Positions 1 through 8,352 of a DNA stretch of 64,000 bases are shown here, piece after piece; the stretch's first letter is position 1; the number at the start of each line of letters is the position of its first letter. The stretch is from positions 1 through 64,000 of the forward strand of contig JALWFG010000014.1 of the NCBI GenBank assembly GCA_027038965.1, in the 5' to 3' direction. The notes below the pieces were generated by a model that saw only the letters and a list, made by a program, of their open reading frames with translations, was not told the DNA's origin and ran no database searches. The translations under genes were made by a program, and so were the position numbers. This stretch comes from Candidatus Desulfofervidaceae bacterium. Its GTDB lineage: Bacteria; Desulfobacterota; Desulfofervidia; Desulfofervidales; Desulfofervidaceae.

Positions 1-44
1 ATAAAAAGTACTATTATTAATTCTACTAATGCAAAGCCCCTCAC
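1..44 (-). CDS. Type II secretion minor pseudopilin (GspH/GspI type), N-terminal fragment
   Basis: Only the first codons are inside the window. A GTG start at 44-42 overlaps the gspG stop (GTGA), and the translation begins [14 protein letters not shown]. That matches a class III prepilin signal: a short basic leader, G before F as the cleavage site, glutamate at +5 of the mature protein and a hydrophobic helix. The position directly after gspG and the 4-base overlap fit gspH in a gsp operon. Which minor pseudopilin it is cannot be told from 14 residues. Confidence 0.6.
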   Translation of the reverse strand, partial: MRGFALVELIIVLF

Positions 45-472
45 TGTAATTCCCAGCTCTTTATATCGGCATTTACTCCTTCTCCTCCTTCTTTACCGTC
101 TGCACCAAGACATATAATTTCATAGGGTCTGTTGTTGTCTCCAGGAGAACGATATATATATGGATTTCCCCAAGGATCATTTGGTACCTTGTGAGTGTCT
201 AAATAGCCTCCTGGTTTGTAATTCCTGGGAATTGGAGGAATTGTAGGTTTTTCTATCAATGCCTTTATACCCTGCATTGTGGTAGGATACATACCATTGT
301 CCATTTTATACATTTTAAGGGCTGTTTCCATTGCTTTAATATCGTTTTTTGCCTTTACAACCCGTGCCTCATCAGGCTTTTCCATAATTTTAGGCACTAA
401 AAATGACGCCAAAATTCCCAATATAACTATAACAACTAAAAGCTCTATTAAAGTAAACCCCTTATTATTCAT
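41..472 (-). CDS. gspG: Type II secretion major pseudopilin GspG
   Basis: 143 residues, the usual size for GspG. The N-terminus has the prepilin signal ([20 protein letters not shown]): peptidase cleavage after G5, Glu at mature position 5, then a long hydrophobic helix. The C-terminal half has the features of the major pseudopilin, including the DPWGNPY segment and an acidic, glycine-rich calcium-binding loop near the end ([10 protein letters not shown]). After processing by GspO it would assemble into the periplasmic pseudopilus that pushes folded exoproteins through the GspD secretin. Start ATG at 472 has a GGAG Shine-Dalgarno. It is translationally coupled to the next pseudopilin. Confidence 0.92.
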   Translation of the reverse strand: MNNKGFTLIELLVVIVILGILASFLVPKIMEKPDEARVVKAKNDIKAMETALKMYKMDNGMYPTTMQGIKALIEKPTIPPIPRNYKPGGYLDTHKVPNDPWGNPYIYRSPGDNNRPYEIICLGADGKEGGEGVNADIKSWELQ

Positions 473-1065
473 TTAAATTTGCTCCTATTATTTTTTATTC
501 CTATTTAAAGTAAAATGGGGCAAAAATCAAGACATGAGAAAATCTTATAAAATATCTACATAGCTTTCAATAGCCCATAACAAGTTCTAAAAAAACTAAA
601 TGTAGGTTCTAGGTGTTAGGTTATAGCTTTTGAAATTTATTTAGGGGGTGGTGATTAGCCTAACACCCAAAAACCAAAATTTAATACCTAAAAGCTAATG
701 TCTCATATATAACCCTGTCCTCACTCATATTTTTTATATCTCTGCAGGAACCTGCCATCGCAAGTTATCTTTTGTTTTTTTATTTTTTACAATGAATTAA
801 AGATGGCTTGCAATCCATCTTGCAATGGTTTAAAAAATGAGAAAAATATTGACAATAATATTGAAATAGGGTTAAAAATCTACAATTTTTTTTCTATTAA
901 CAATTAATACTAGGCTTTAGGCTTTCATCCTAGTCAGGGGAATCTCGTGACTTTATCGCACAAAGGCTAGGTCGTCTTCAGTGCCCCCCAAGAAAGAAAT
1001 GATTTTTCGTCAATTTTAAAGGGGGGTATATCACAAAAAAGCATAGGAGATAAACCATCTCTAAA
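473..1065. other. 593-base intergenic region with dyads and a structured-looking leader
   Basis: No convincing gene is seen. It holds interleaved inverted repeats (GGTGTTAGG near 610 with CCTAACACC near 660; AGCTTTT near 624 with AAAAGCT near 690). A weak sigma70-like pair is at 849-854 (TTGACA) and 872-877 (TTAAAA). A compact stretch at about 910-1025 can fold: ACTAGG and CCTAGT form one stem, and GGGG near 939 may pair with the C-run near 994. That stretch could be the 5' leader of the CPBP protease gene at 1066. It was compared by eye with c-di-GMP, TPP and fluoride riboswitches and matches none. Confidence 0.35.
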
Positions 1066-1512
1066 TTGCTTGCGTTTATTGTAGATTTTTTTAAATTCAC
1101 AGGTCTAAATTCCAATCTAAAATGGGCTAAAGATCCTTTCTTTTATATGACCTTATTTCTTTCACTTCCAGTGAAAATGATTATAGTGTTGTTAAATCCC
1201 TTTTCAAGACCTTTTTCTTTTTTATTTTTAATATATTTATTAATTCCTGCATTTTCAGAAGAACTGTTCTTTAGAGGACTTTTAATACCTATATTTTCTG
1301 CATCTCTAAAAGGTAAAATCTGGTTTATAAGCTATTCTAATATCGTTGTTTCAATTATATTCTCAATAAGCCATATTTTTACTCATAATATCTTCTGGTC
1401 AACTTTGGTGTTTTTCCCTTCTTTAGTCTATGGATATTTTAGAGAAAAACATAACAATATCTTTCCATCTATTGTGCTTCATTTTATTTACAACTTTATT
1501 TACTTTTATTGA
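1066..1512 (+). CDS. CPBP-family glutamic intramembrane protease (possible sorting protease)
   Basis: 148 residues, largely hydrophobic, with the CPBP/Abi signature: a glutamate pair followed by arginine (SEELFFRG, about residues 63-70), a helix with a conserved histidine (FSISHIFTH) and a C-terminal HFIYN segment. Family knowledge: these are membrane proteases of the CAAX-prenyl-endopeptidase superfamily, and some bacterial members (myxosortases and MrtJ/MrtS-like proteins) cut C-terminal sorting tails containing an invariant Cys. A small protein with just such a tail lies convergently 52 bases downstream. The start is a TTG with an AGGAGA 16 bases upstream, so it is uncertain. The short N-terminus may be incomplete. 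Confidence 0.75.
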   Translation: MLAFIVDFFKFTGLNSNLKWAKDPFFYMTLFLSLPVKMIIVLLNPFSRPFSFLFLIYLLIPAFSEELFFRGLLIPIFSASLKGKIWFISYSNIVVSIIFSISHIFTHNIFWSTLVFFPSLVYGYFREKHNNIFPSIVLHFIYNFIYFY

Positions 1513-1525
1513 TTGACACACAGAA

Positions 1526-1555
1526 GAAAAAAGAAAGGGCGGAAAGATCCACCCT
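1526..1555 (-). terminator. Intrinsic terminator of the small tail protein gene
   Basis: On the minus strand AGGGTGGA and TCCGCCCT form an 8-bp stem (one mismatch) around a 4-base loop, followed by TTCTTTTTTC. It lies just after the stop at 1564 and between the two convergent genes. Confidence 0.65.
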
Positions 1556-1563
1556 CTAAGATA

Positions 1564-1770
1564 TTATCTGTTCCTTATGGGTCTTTTTCTTATTATTCCA
1601 AATCCAATTATTGCCAAAAAGAGTAGGATTAAATCGCCACGGGGAGAGTCAGACATATTGCAACCCCCGCCACTACTGCTGATACCATTATTGCTGCTAG
1701 ATGTAGAGGTCTGCTTTGTGGCAACCCCTATACCTTTGTCCTTTTCTATCTTTAATTTTATCATTCCCAT
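1564..1770 (-). CDS. Small protein with a Cys-containing C-terminal sorting-like tail
   Basis: 68 residues. The N-terminal 20 are lysine-rich. A Ser/Asn-rich linker follows, then GGGCNMSD, a hydrophobic helix (LILLFLAIIGFGII) and a basic end (RKRPIRNR). Low-complexity linker, Gly-Gly-Gly-Cys, transmembrane helix and basic cap is the architecture of the MYXO-, JDVT- and Synerg-CTERM class of signals, which are processed by CPBP-family proteases. An in-frame TGA stands nine bases before the ATG, so the frame does not extend upstream, and no N-terminal signal peptide is visible. It may be a true mini-substrate or the surviving 3' end of a larger surface protein. AAGGTGA precedes the start. Confidence 0.5.
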   Translation of the reverse strand: MGMIKLKIEKDKGIGVATKQTSTSSSNNGISSSGGGCNMSDSPRGDLILLFLAIIGFGIIRKRPIRNR

Positions 1771-2004
1771 AGCAAGTCACCTTTTTGGTTGTTTTTATTG
1801 TTGTTTCTTTCTTAGTATTTTACAATACCTTAAAGGAGACTTGCAACTTCTATTGCAAAATTAAAGGGATGTTAACTTCCTTGAAGAACTTATACTGCAA
1901 CAATTTTAGGTGCGTTTGCCCTTCTATTACAGAATTAAGGTTGATTTTCATTGTATTCTAGATTAAAATAACTTCTCTGTTACTTTAAATGGACGAGGGG
2001 TGTT

Positions 2005-2241
2005 ATGGAAAGATTGAAGCAATTGGCCATTAGTGAAGAAGGTTTTATCTTTGATCCTGTCACAGGAAACAGTTTTACCACAAATGGGACAGGTCTTTTT
2101 ATTTTGGAGGCCCTTAAAGAAGGGAGGGAAGAAAAAGAGATTGTGGACCTGCTGACCGAGAAGTATGGGACAGATAAAGAGAATGTCAGTCGGGATCTTA
2201 TGGATTTTATGGAACAATTGCGTTCTTATAGGTTAATTTAG
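2005..2241 (+). CDS. PqqD-like peptide-binding chaperone protein
   Basis: 78 residues with the PqqD winged-helix pattern: an N-terminal beta stretch (EEGFIFDPVTGNSF), TNGTGLFILEAL and a charged helix containing EKEIVDLLTEKYG, then VSRDLMDFMEQL. PqqD-type proteins bind leader peptides and present them to modifying enzymes. Here the partner would be the ATP-grasp protein that starts 13 bases later, since no radical SAM maturase is adjacent. It could instead carry or sense a small molecule. First gene of a tight six-gene cluster. Confidence 0.75.
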   Translation: MERLKQLAISEEGFIFDPVTGNSFTTNGTGLFILEALKEGREEKEIVDLLTEKYGTDKENVSRDLMDFMEQLRSYRLI

Positions 2242-2254
2242 GGAGCTTTAGAGA

Positions 2255-3292
2255 ATGGAAAGACTTTGCATAGGGGTTTCAGGAATCAATGCAGTGGATA
2301 ATCCAGGTCCGGGAATTGGGGTCATTAGGAGTTTGAAAGAAGACAAAGATTTGAAGATAGAGACCATTGGGTTGGCCTATGATGCTATGGAACCAGGGAT
2401 ATATATGGATTGGCTGGTGGATAAGTCCTTTGTTTTGCCTTATCCTTCCAGTTCCGAAGAAGAGTATATTAGACGTTTAATTTATTTAAAGGACAGAGTC
2501 GGTTTGGATATGATAATTCCTACCTTAGATGCTGAAATGCCCCTTTATATTAAAGCGGCATCTCTTTTAGAAGCTAAGGGGATTAAGACCTTTCTGCCAA
2601 CCAAGGAACAATTCGACTTTCGGGGAAAGACAAAATTATCACAGGTAGCTGAAAAAATTGGTCTTAAGATGCCTAAAACTAAAACAATTGCCTCTTATCA
2701 AGATTTGATGAAGGCCATTGAAGAGATTGGATTGCCAGTAATGGTTAAGGGGGTATTTTATAAGGCCTACCGAGCCTATACCTATCAGGAAGCAGTTGGA
2801 TATTACCGTCAGATTGTCGCTGAATGGGGATATCCAGTGGTTGTCCAAGAGGTAGTGACTGGGGAAGAGATGAATGTTATTGGAGTAGGGGATGGATTGG
2901 GAAATGACCTGGGACTTGTGGGCATAAAAAAGCTATGGATTACAAGTTTGGGAAAGATATGGACAGGGGTGACTGTTAAAAACGATGTTCTTTTAAAGGC
3001 GGCTAAGAAGTTTGTGCAAAAGTTTAATTGGAAAGGGGCCTTTGAATTGGAGTGTATTGTTTCGGCAGACGATGTCTATCTGATAGAGATTAATCCTCGT
3101 TTCCCAGCTTGGGTTTACTTTGCCACTGGGGTAGGGGTTAACTTGCCTGCCTTTATGGTAAAGACGGCTTTTGGTTTACCTTTGAAAAGTTCCAGGGATT
3201 ATTCAGCAGGAAAGCTTTATGTGCGCTATACCTACGATATAGTTACAGACATGTCTGTATTCCAGAATATTATTACCAAAGGAGAGCGCTAG
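2255..3292 (+). CDS. ATP-grasp ligase-like protein
   Basis: 345 residues. The N-terminal 100 form a pre-ATP-grasp-like region with a VSGIN start and an IIPTLDAEMPLY segment. An ATP-grasp fold follows, with PVMVKG (ATP-binding lysine) near residue 165, VVQEVVTGEEMNVIGV, and the Mg-binding ELECI...EINPR pair ending near residue 282. This resembles carbamoyl-phosphate-synthase/D-Ala-ligase-like enzymes that join a carboxylate to an amine with ATP. The substrate cannot be told. It lies one base before the decarboxylase gene, so the two products probably act on the same compound. Confidence 0.75.
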   Translation: MERLCIGVSGINAVDNPGPGIGVIRSLKEDKDLKIETIGLAYDAMEPGIYMDWLVDKSFVLPYPSSSEEEYIRRLIYLKDRVGLDMIIPTLDAEMPLYIKAASLLEAKGIKTFLPTKEQFDFRGKTKLSQVAEKIGLKMPKTKTIASYQDLMKAIEEIGLPVMVKGVFYKAYRAYTYQEAVGYYRQIVAEWGYPVVVQEVVTGEEMNVIGVGDGLGNDLGLVGIKKLWITSLGKIWTGVTVKNDVLLKAAKKFVQKFNWKGAFELECIVSADDVYLIEINPRFPAWVYFATGVGVNLPAFMVKTAFGLPLKSSRDYSAGKLYVRYTYDIVTDMSVFQNIITKGER

Positions 3293-3293
3293 G

Positions 3294-4652
3294 ATGGTTA
3301 AGAAAAAGTACGAAAAACCAGTGATAAAAAAGCTCCAAATGGGGTTTATGAATAAATTTGGCAGGGGCTATTTGAGCCACATTCGGCAGGCTATAGATGG
3401 AGTGTCTATTGATAAATTGGTAGAAATGTACGGTAGTCCTCAATTTGTATTTTCAGAAAAAAGGCTTAGGCAAAATTACAGGCGCCTTTATAATAGCTTT
3501 TCCAATCGATATCCCAACGTCCAGTTTGGCTGGTCTTACAAGACAAATTACCTCAATGCCATTTGTGCTATCTTGCATAAAGAAGGAGAGGTTGCAGAAG
3601 TGGTTTCTGAGTTTGAATATGAAAAGGCCAGAAATCTGGGTGTTCCTGGACATAAGATTATCTTTAATGGCCCTTTTAAGACCATATCTAGTTTAAAGAG
3701 GGCGCTCGAAGAAGGGGCCATTATTAATATAGATCATTTTGAAGAGATTCAAGATATAGAGCGACTGGCCCAAAGCCTAAATAAAAAAGTAAAGGTGGGT
3801 ATCCGAATAAATATGGATACAGGCATTGTTCCCCAGTGGTCTCGGTTTGGTTTCAATTTGGAAAGCGGACAAGCCTTAGATGCTGTAAAACGAATTGCCT
3901 ATGGAAAGCGCCTAGTCCTTAATGGTTTACACTGCCACATTGGCACCTTTATTTTGGAACCCAAGGCCTATTCATTAGAAATAGAAAAAATGGTCAATTT
4001 TGCTTATCAAATAGAGGACGATTTTGGATTCAAAATAGAATATCTGGATATCGGCGGGGGATTTCCCTCTAAAAATAGATTGAAGGGAATTTATTTACCA
4101 CCAGAGGTGATAATTCCCTCTGGAGAAGATTTTGCCGAAGCGATTTGTGATACCCTTTTAAGGTGTTTACGACCCAATGACTTTCCCAAGCTGATTTTAG
4201 AGACTGGCAGGGCCATCGTGGATGAGGCAGGTTATCTTATTACCACCGTTCATGCCATTAAAAGAATGCCCGATGGCTTAAGGGCCTATGTTGTAGATGC
4301 AGGGGTGAACCTCCTTTTTACCTCCTTTTGGTATAAATTTAATATTGAAATTGATAGGGAAGTTCAGGGTATTCCAGAACCAAGCATAATCTATGGGCCT
4401 TTATGTATGAACATTGATGTTGTTGAAGAATCTATCAATTTGCCACCCTTGCCCCGGGGCACAAGGCTGATTATTTCCCCTGTAGGGGCATATAACGTGA
4501 CTCAATGGATGCAATTCATAAACTATCGCCCTGCGGTGAGCCTAATTACCATCGAAGGGAAGATAGAACTTATTAGGGAACCAGAAACCTTAGACGATAT
4601 CCTTGGGAAAGAAAAGTTGCCTCAAAAACTCCAATTGAACCTTGAGGATTAG
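3294..4652 (+). CDS. PLP-dependent decarboxylase, alanine-racemase fold (DapDC/ODC family)
   Basis: 452 residues. The probable Schiff-base lysine is K83 in WSYKTN. Further family motifs are HCHIGT, a glycine-rich phosphate loop (YLDIGGGFPS), ETGRAIVDEAG and GPLCMN, whose Cys corresponds to the catalytic Cys of ornithine/diaminopimelate decarboxylases. An ordinary LysA is about 410-420 residues; this one has a basic N-terminal extension of about 40 and weak similarity in the specificity region (DAGVNLLFTSFWY). Its place between an ATP-grasp gene and a transporter argues against plain lysine synthesis and for decarboxylation of a special amino acid or conjugate. Confidence 0.8.
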   Translation: MVKKKYEKPVIKKLQMGFMNKFGRGYLSHIRQAIDGVSIDKLVEMYGSPQFVFSEKRLRQNYRRLYNSFSNRYPNVQFGWSYKTNYLNAICAILHKEGEVAEVVSEFEYEKARNLGVPGHKIIFNGPFKTISSLKRALEEGAIINIDHFEEIQDIERLAQSLNKKVKVGIRINMDTGIVPQWSRFGFNLESGQALDAVKRIAYGKRLVLNGLHCHIGTFILEPKAYSLEIEKMVNFAYQIEDDFGFKIEYLDIGGGFPSKNRLKGIYLPPEVIIPSGEDFAEAICDTLLRCLRPNDFPKLILETGRAIVDEAGYLITTVHAIKRMPDGLRAYVVDAGVNLLFTSFWYKFNIEIDREVQGIPEPSIIYGPLCMNIDVVEESINLPPLPRGTRLIISPVGAYNVTQWMQFINYRPAVSLITIEGKIELIREPETLDDILGKEKLPQKLQLNLED

Positions 4653-4659
4653 GATTTAG

Positions 4660-6732
4660 ATGCGGCCTAAATATTTAAAGGCAGTCCTCAATAGCTATGC
4701 AGAGATATTTTTCCTTCAGGGTTATCTGCCAGGCCTGGCATTTTTTCTTTGCACCTTTATTAATCCCAATATAGGAATTGCTGGTTTAATATGTGTATTG
4801 ACCGCTTACCTTTTTGCCCTTTTCCTAGGGATGAAAGACGATTTTTTGTCCTCAGGGTTTTACACTTATAATCCACTTTTGGTAGGGCTTTCTATTGGAT
4901 ATCTTTTTAAATTGGATTTCTTAACTGTCTTTTTTATTGCTACAGCAGGAATTTTGACATTTATAGTAACCTACAGTTTGGCAAACATATTCTCATATTA
5001 TTTTCACCTTCCAGTACTTAGTTTGCCATTTGTGATTGTGAGTTGCATTGCCTATCTGGCTGCAAGTCAATACAGTAATCTTTTTGTGAATGGCCTTTAT
5101 GTCCCGTCATTTTTTAATCTTTGGGAGAGTAAATTACCCCTTTGGTTTTTGGGATTGACGAAGTCATTAGGGGCGATTTTTTTCCTCCCTCACGTCTTTG
5201 CAGGTGTGATTTTGTTAGGGATTATTTTAGCAGTATCGCGCATTTTTTTCCTCTTGGCCATTGCAGGGTATTTCACAGGCACCTTAGTTGTTGGGTTGTT
5301 TACAGGTTCTTTAAGCCAATCCTTTCAAAGTCTTAATGCCTTTAACTTTATCCTTATTGCCATGGCCATTGGGGGCGTTTTCCTTATCCCAAGTCCCAAA
5401 AGTTATTTTTTGGCCCTTATTGCGGTTGTTACTTCTTCTCTTTTCTTAGAAGCCGTTAAAGGGATCTGGATGCAATACGGATTACCGGTGTTTACCTTAC
5501 CCTTCAATTTGATTACCATGGGATTTATATATGTTATGGGGATATTGGGTTATCCCTATCTTGCCAAGTTTTATAGAGGAACTCCTGAAAGGACCTTGGA
5601 TCATTATCTTACTTATAATTATCGTTTCCCAGGTAGTTCGAGGACCCTTTGTTTACCATTTTCAGGAGAATGGACAGTTTGGCAAGGAATAAAGGGTAGG
5701 TGGACCCATAAAGGGCCCTGGCAATATGCAATAGATTTTGTAATTACAGACGAACAGGGCAAAACCTTTGAAAACGAAGGTAAGGATTTAGAGCAGTACT
5801 ATTGCTTCCGAAAGCCAATATTAGCCCCTGTGAGAGGCCGAGTAGTTAAGGTGGTGAACGATATTCCCGATAACCCTGCGGGAGAAGTAAATAAAGAGCA
5901 TAATTGGGGCAATTTGGTTTTGCTATATGATGAAAGGGGCTTTTATGTCCTCCTTTGCCATTTGCTTCAAGGCTCAATTAAGGTAAAAGAAGGAGAATGG
6001 GTTGAGAGGGGAAAGCTTATTGGCCTTTGTGGAAATTCGGGCTATTCTCCTCAACCCCATCTCCATGTCCATGTGCAATTGACCCCAACGCTAGGGGTGC
6101 CTACCGTGCCCTTTAGTTTCATTCAATACATGAGTCCAGAAAAGGTTTATTTTGCCAATCAGCTACCCTTGGAAGGACAGCGGGTGATTGCCCTTTATCC
6201 TGACAAATCACTTGACATGAAAATGACATTTTTATTGGACGAGAAGATGGATTTTGTGGTATTAGTAAATAATGTTCCTAAAACAAATTTAGAAATGAAG
6301 ACAAAAATGGATAGTAATGGCGAATTCTATTTTGAAATCAATGAAAGCCGCCTTTATTTTGGCAAATGGGAAGGCACCTTTTACCTATACCGATTGGAAA
6401 ACAAGATTACCCCTGAGCTTAAGGCCTTGTTTACGGCCTTGCCCAGACTTCCTTTAGTATTTAAAGAAGGCTTACATTGGGAAGATTTTTTGCCCATTCA
6501 TGTGGTTTTAGGAGGGCTTAGAAAACACATGGTGTTGTTAGGAAGTTCCTTTTTTCCCTCAATGGCTAAGGTAAAAGGGGAATACCGATTTCTAAGTCCA
6601 GATGAAATCTCAGGAGAAATAAAGGAACTAAGTCTAAAAACTTATGTCAAATTGCACCCGATTAAAGGAATTGAAAGGGTAGAAGTGAATACAAAAGGAC
6701 AAAAAATAGTTTTAAGGAGGGAAGGGGTATGA
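4660..6732 (+). CDS. Urea-transporter-like membrane domain fused to an M23 (LytM) peptidase domain
   Basis: 690 residues. Residues 1 to about 310 are strongly hydrophobic with about ten membrane segments and urea-transporter landmarks (NPNIGIAGL, YNPLLVGLSIGYLF). A soluble region follows with an M23 core at about 365-500: AIDFVITD, PILAPVRGRVV, LLCHLL and the HLHVHV motif around residue 467. A C-terminal module of about 200 residues is unrecognised. M23 enzymes cut peptidoglycan cross-links in the periplasm. The usual first ligand pattern HxGxD is replaced here by WQYAID, so metal binding may be altered or the domain may be non-catalytic. The gene overlaps the next by four bases (ATGA). Confidence 0.8.
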   Translation: MRPKYLKAVLNSYAEIFFLQGYLPGLAFFLCTFINPNIGIAGLICVLTAYLFALFLGMKDDFLSSGFYTYNPLLVGLSIGYLFKLDFLTVFFIATAGILTFIVTYSLANIFSYYFHLPVLSLPFVIVSCIAYLAASQYSNLFVNGLYVPSFFNLWESKLPLWFLGLTKSLGAIFFLPHVFAGVILLGIILAVSRIFFLLAIAGYFTGTLVVGLFTGSLSQSFQSLNAFNFILIAMAIGGVFLIPSPKSYFLALIAVVTSSLFLEAVKGIWMQYGLPVFTLPFNLITMGFIYVMGILGYPYLAKFYRGTPERTLDHYLTYNYRFPGSSRTLCLPFSGEWTVWQGIKGRWTHKGPWQYAIDFVITDEQGKTFENEGKDLEQYYCFRKPILAPVRGRVVKVVNDIPDNPAGEVNKEHNWGNLVLLYDERGFYVLLCHLLQGSIKVKEGEWVERGKLIGLCGNSGYSPQPHLHVHVQLTPTLGVPTVPFSFIQYMSPEKVYFANQLPLEGQRVIALYPDKSLDMKMTFLLDEKMDFVVLVNNVPKTNLEMKTKMDSNGEFYFEINESRLYFGKWEGTFYLYRLENKITPELKALFTALPRLPLVFKEGLHWEDFLPIHVVLGGLRKHMVLLGSSFFPSMAKVKGEYRFLSPDEISGEIKELSLKTYVKLHPIKGIERVEVNTKGQKIVLRREGV

Positions 6733-7607
6733 GAAGGTTGTATTTAGTGACTATGGTATTGCTGCTTATTTTGTCAGGCGTGCAAGGGGTTCAGGCCGAA
6801 CAAAATCAATGGAAGGGGTATGCTAGTTTCCATGCTACGTATATCAATTTTTCAAATTCTCCTTTAAAGGATGATGGCTGGGTATTTACGGGATATGGAA
6901 GCTTGGGGGACGGTAAATATCATCTTCTAGAAGGAGCGATATCTCAAACCTATATTGATTATAAAGGGCGATCTGACTTAAATCAAACTGATTTTACAGT
7001 GGCCTATACCAATACCAACCAAATTTTACCCAACCATTCCTTTAGGTTTGGATTTCATTATATCCTTAGCGATGATGTGCTTACAGATAAAGGGAAGACA
7101 TTCTTTGGCAAGGTGACCTATTTTCGCCCTTATGACTGGAATGCTGGGCTGGAATTGGATTATTCATTATATGACAATCAATCTCCCAATCTAAATGTCT
7201 TTCAGATTTTGCCCCATGTTGGGGTTTATTTAAAGGGGTTGACCCCCAAGGGAAACCTTTATGCAGAAAGTAAATTTTACTATATCCACAAGGATAAGAA
7301 TCTGGATGGATTAAATAAAGACAACTTCTTTTCTTTTGAGCAGTCTCTTAGTTGGACCCTTAGCCCCTACGATGTGAAGCTTTCTGGCTGGGCAGGAGAA
7401 CAGATATTTGCTGTGAAGAATGGCGGATTTGTGGTCTACAACCTATCTGACAAATACAAAGGGGGCATTTCGTTGGAGATGGGATATACCCTTATAAACG
7501 GAGTTCGTATAGCCTTAAACCTAGATAATGAATGGTTAAAACACGTGGGCTATTCACAGACTGTAAGACAGAGCATATTCTATCTTAGCATAGGAACAAA
7601 ATTTTAG
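6729..7607 (+). CDS. Predicted outer-membrane beta-barrel protein
   Basis: 292 residues with a clear signal peptide (MRRLYLVTMVLLLILSGVQG, cleavage near QAE). The mature part consists of alternating aromatic/polar strands (ASFHATYINFS, HSFRFGFHYIL, AGLELDYSLYD, GGISLEMGYTL), and the chain ends LSIGTKF with a terminal Phe, the usual Bam-recognised end of barrels. No family was recognised. With the fusion protein upstream and the TPR protein downstream it would form the envelope part of the cluster. Confidence 0.6.
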   Translation: MRRLYLVTMVLLLILSGVQGVQAEQNQWKGYASFHATYINFSNSPLKDDGWVFTGYGSLGDGKYHLLEGAISQTYIDYKGRSDLNQTDFTVAYTNTNQILPNHSFRFGFHYILSDDVLTDKGKTFFGKVTYFRPYDWNAGLELDYSLYDNQSPNLNVFQILPHVGVYLKGLTPKGNLYAESKFYYIHKDKNLDGLNKDNFFSFEQSLSWTLSPYDVKLSGWAGEQIFAVKNGGFVVYNLSDKYKGGISLEMGYTLINGVRIALNLDNEWLKHVGYSQTVRQSIFYLSIGTKF

Positions 7608-7623
7608 ATTGAGGAGGTAAGCT

Positions 7624-8352
7624 ATGAGAAAACTTGTAATATGGGCAATATTGGTTCTATTTTTTCCTATTCAAGTGTATGGCCTGAACAATGAGCAAAT
7701 CAAAAAATCCTATTATCAATCCTATAATTACGAAAAGATGGGAAATTATAAGGATGCCATTAGGGCGCTTTCTCCGGTTTATAAGGCCTATCCTAAAGGA
7801 TATACGGTAAATCTGCGTTTGGGCTGGCTTTATTACCTTGATAAAAACTACGCCAATTCTATTGGTCATTACCAAACTGCTAGAAAGGTTGCTCCAGGGG
7901 CAATAGAGCCTCTTTTAGGAATGTCTTTGCCCCTCATGGTCCAGCAGAAGTGGACGAAGGTAGAGAAGTTGATGTATGAAGTTGTAAAAAAGGATTATTA
8001 TAACTATTATGGCAATCTTCGCCTCTCTATTGCCCTGCGGATGGAGAAAAAATACAACTTGGCAGAAAAGGTGATACGGAAGATGCTCAGTCTATATCCT
8101 ACAGATGTTAATTTTCTAGTAGAGTTGGGAATGATTTTAAAGGCTAAGGCGCAAACGAAGGAAGCGACAGCGGTCTTTACGAGTGTTTTGATTTTGGATC
8201 CCCAAAATATTGTTGCCAAAGAATATTTCCAGGAACAAATGAAGCTTAATAAGCAACTGCCTCTGAAAAATGGTGTGCCAACCAAAAAACATAAAGGATT
8301 TAGTATTTTTAATTTCTTTAAAGGAGGAAGTTATGGAGGCGTACACAGGTAA
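7624..8352 (+). CDS. Exported TPR-repeat protein
   Basis: 242 residues. A signal peptide (MRKLVIWAILVLFFPIQVYG) precedes at least four tetratricopeptide-like helix pairs (YEKMGNYKDAIRAL, YLDKNYANSIGHY, RMEKKYNLAEKVI, KAQTKEATAVFTS). The C-terminus is basic and short (KKHKGFSIFNFFKGG). Probably a periplasmic scaffold for the cluster. AGGAGG is well placed before the ATG. The 3' end overlaps the AOR start by 20 bases, which ties the AOR to this transcript. Confidence 0.65.
   Translation: MRKLVIWAILVLFFPIQVYGLNNEQIKKSYYQSYNYEKMGNYKDAIRALSPVYKAYPKGYTVNLRLGWLYYLDKNYANSIGHYQTARKVAPGAIEPLLGMSLPLMVQQKWTKVEKLMYEVVKKDYYNYYGNLRLSIALRMEKKYNLAEKVIRKMLSLYPTDVNFLVELGMILKAKAQTKEATAVFTSVLILDPQNIVAKEYFQEQMKLNKQLPLKNGVPTKKHKGFSIFNFFKGGSYGGVHR

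Noticed and set aside
930-1000. c-di-GMP (GEMM) or related riboswitch
   Set aside because: GCACAAAGGCTAGG recalls part of the GEMM core, but the GCAAACC receptor half and the paired tetraloop are missing.
1577-1864. 95-residue plus-strand ORF
   Set aside because: It is the antisense of the small tail protein and its leader; composition is not protein-like and the minus-strand frame has a sensible motif order and a terminator.
8270-8332. N-terminal extension of the AOR
   Set aside because: The in-frame upstream start lies inside the TPR gene without a ribosome site, while 8333 has AGGAGG and the conserved AOR start.
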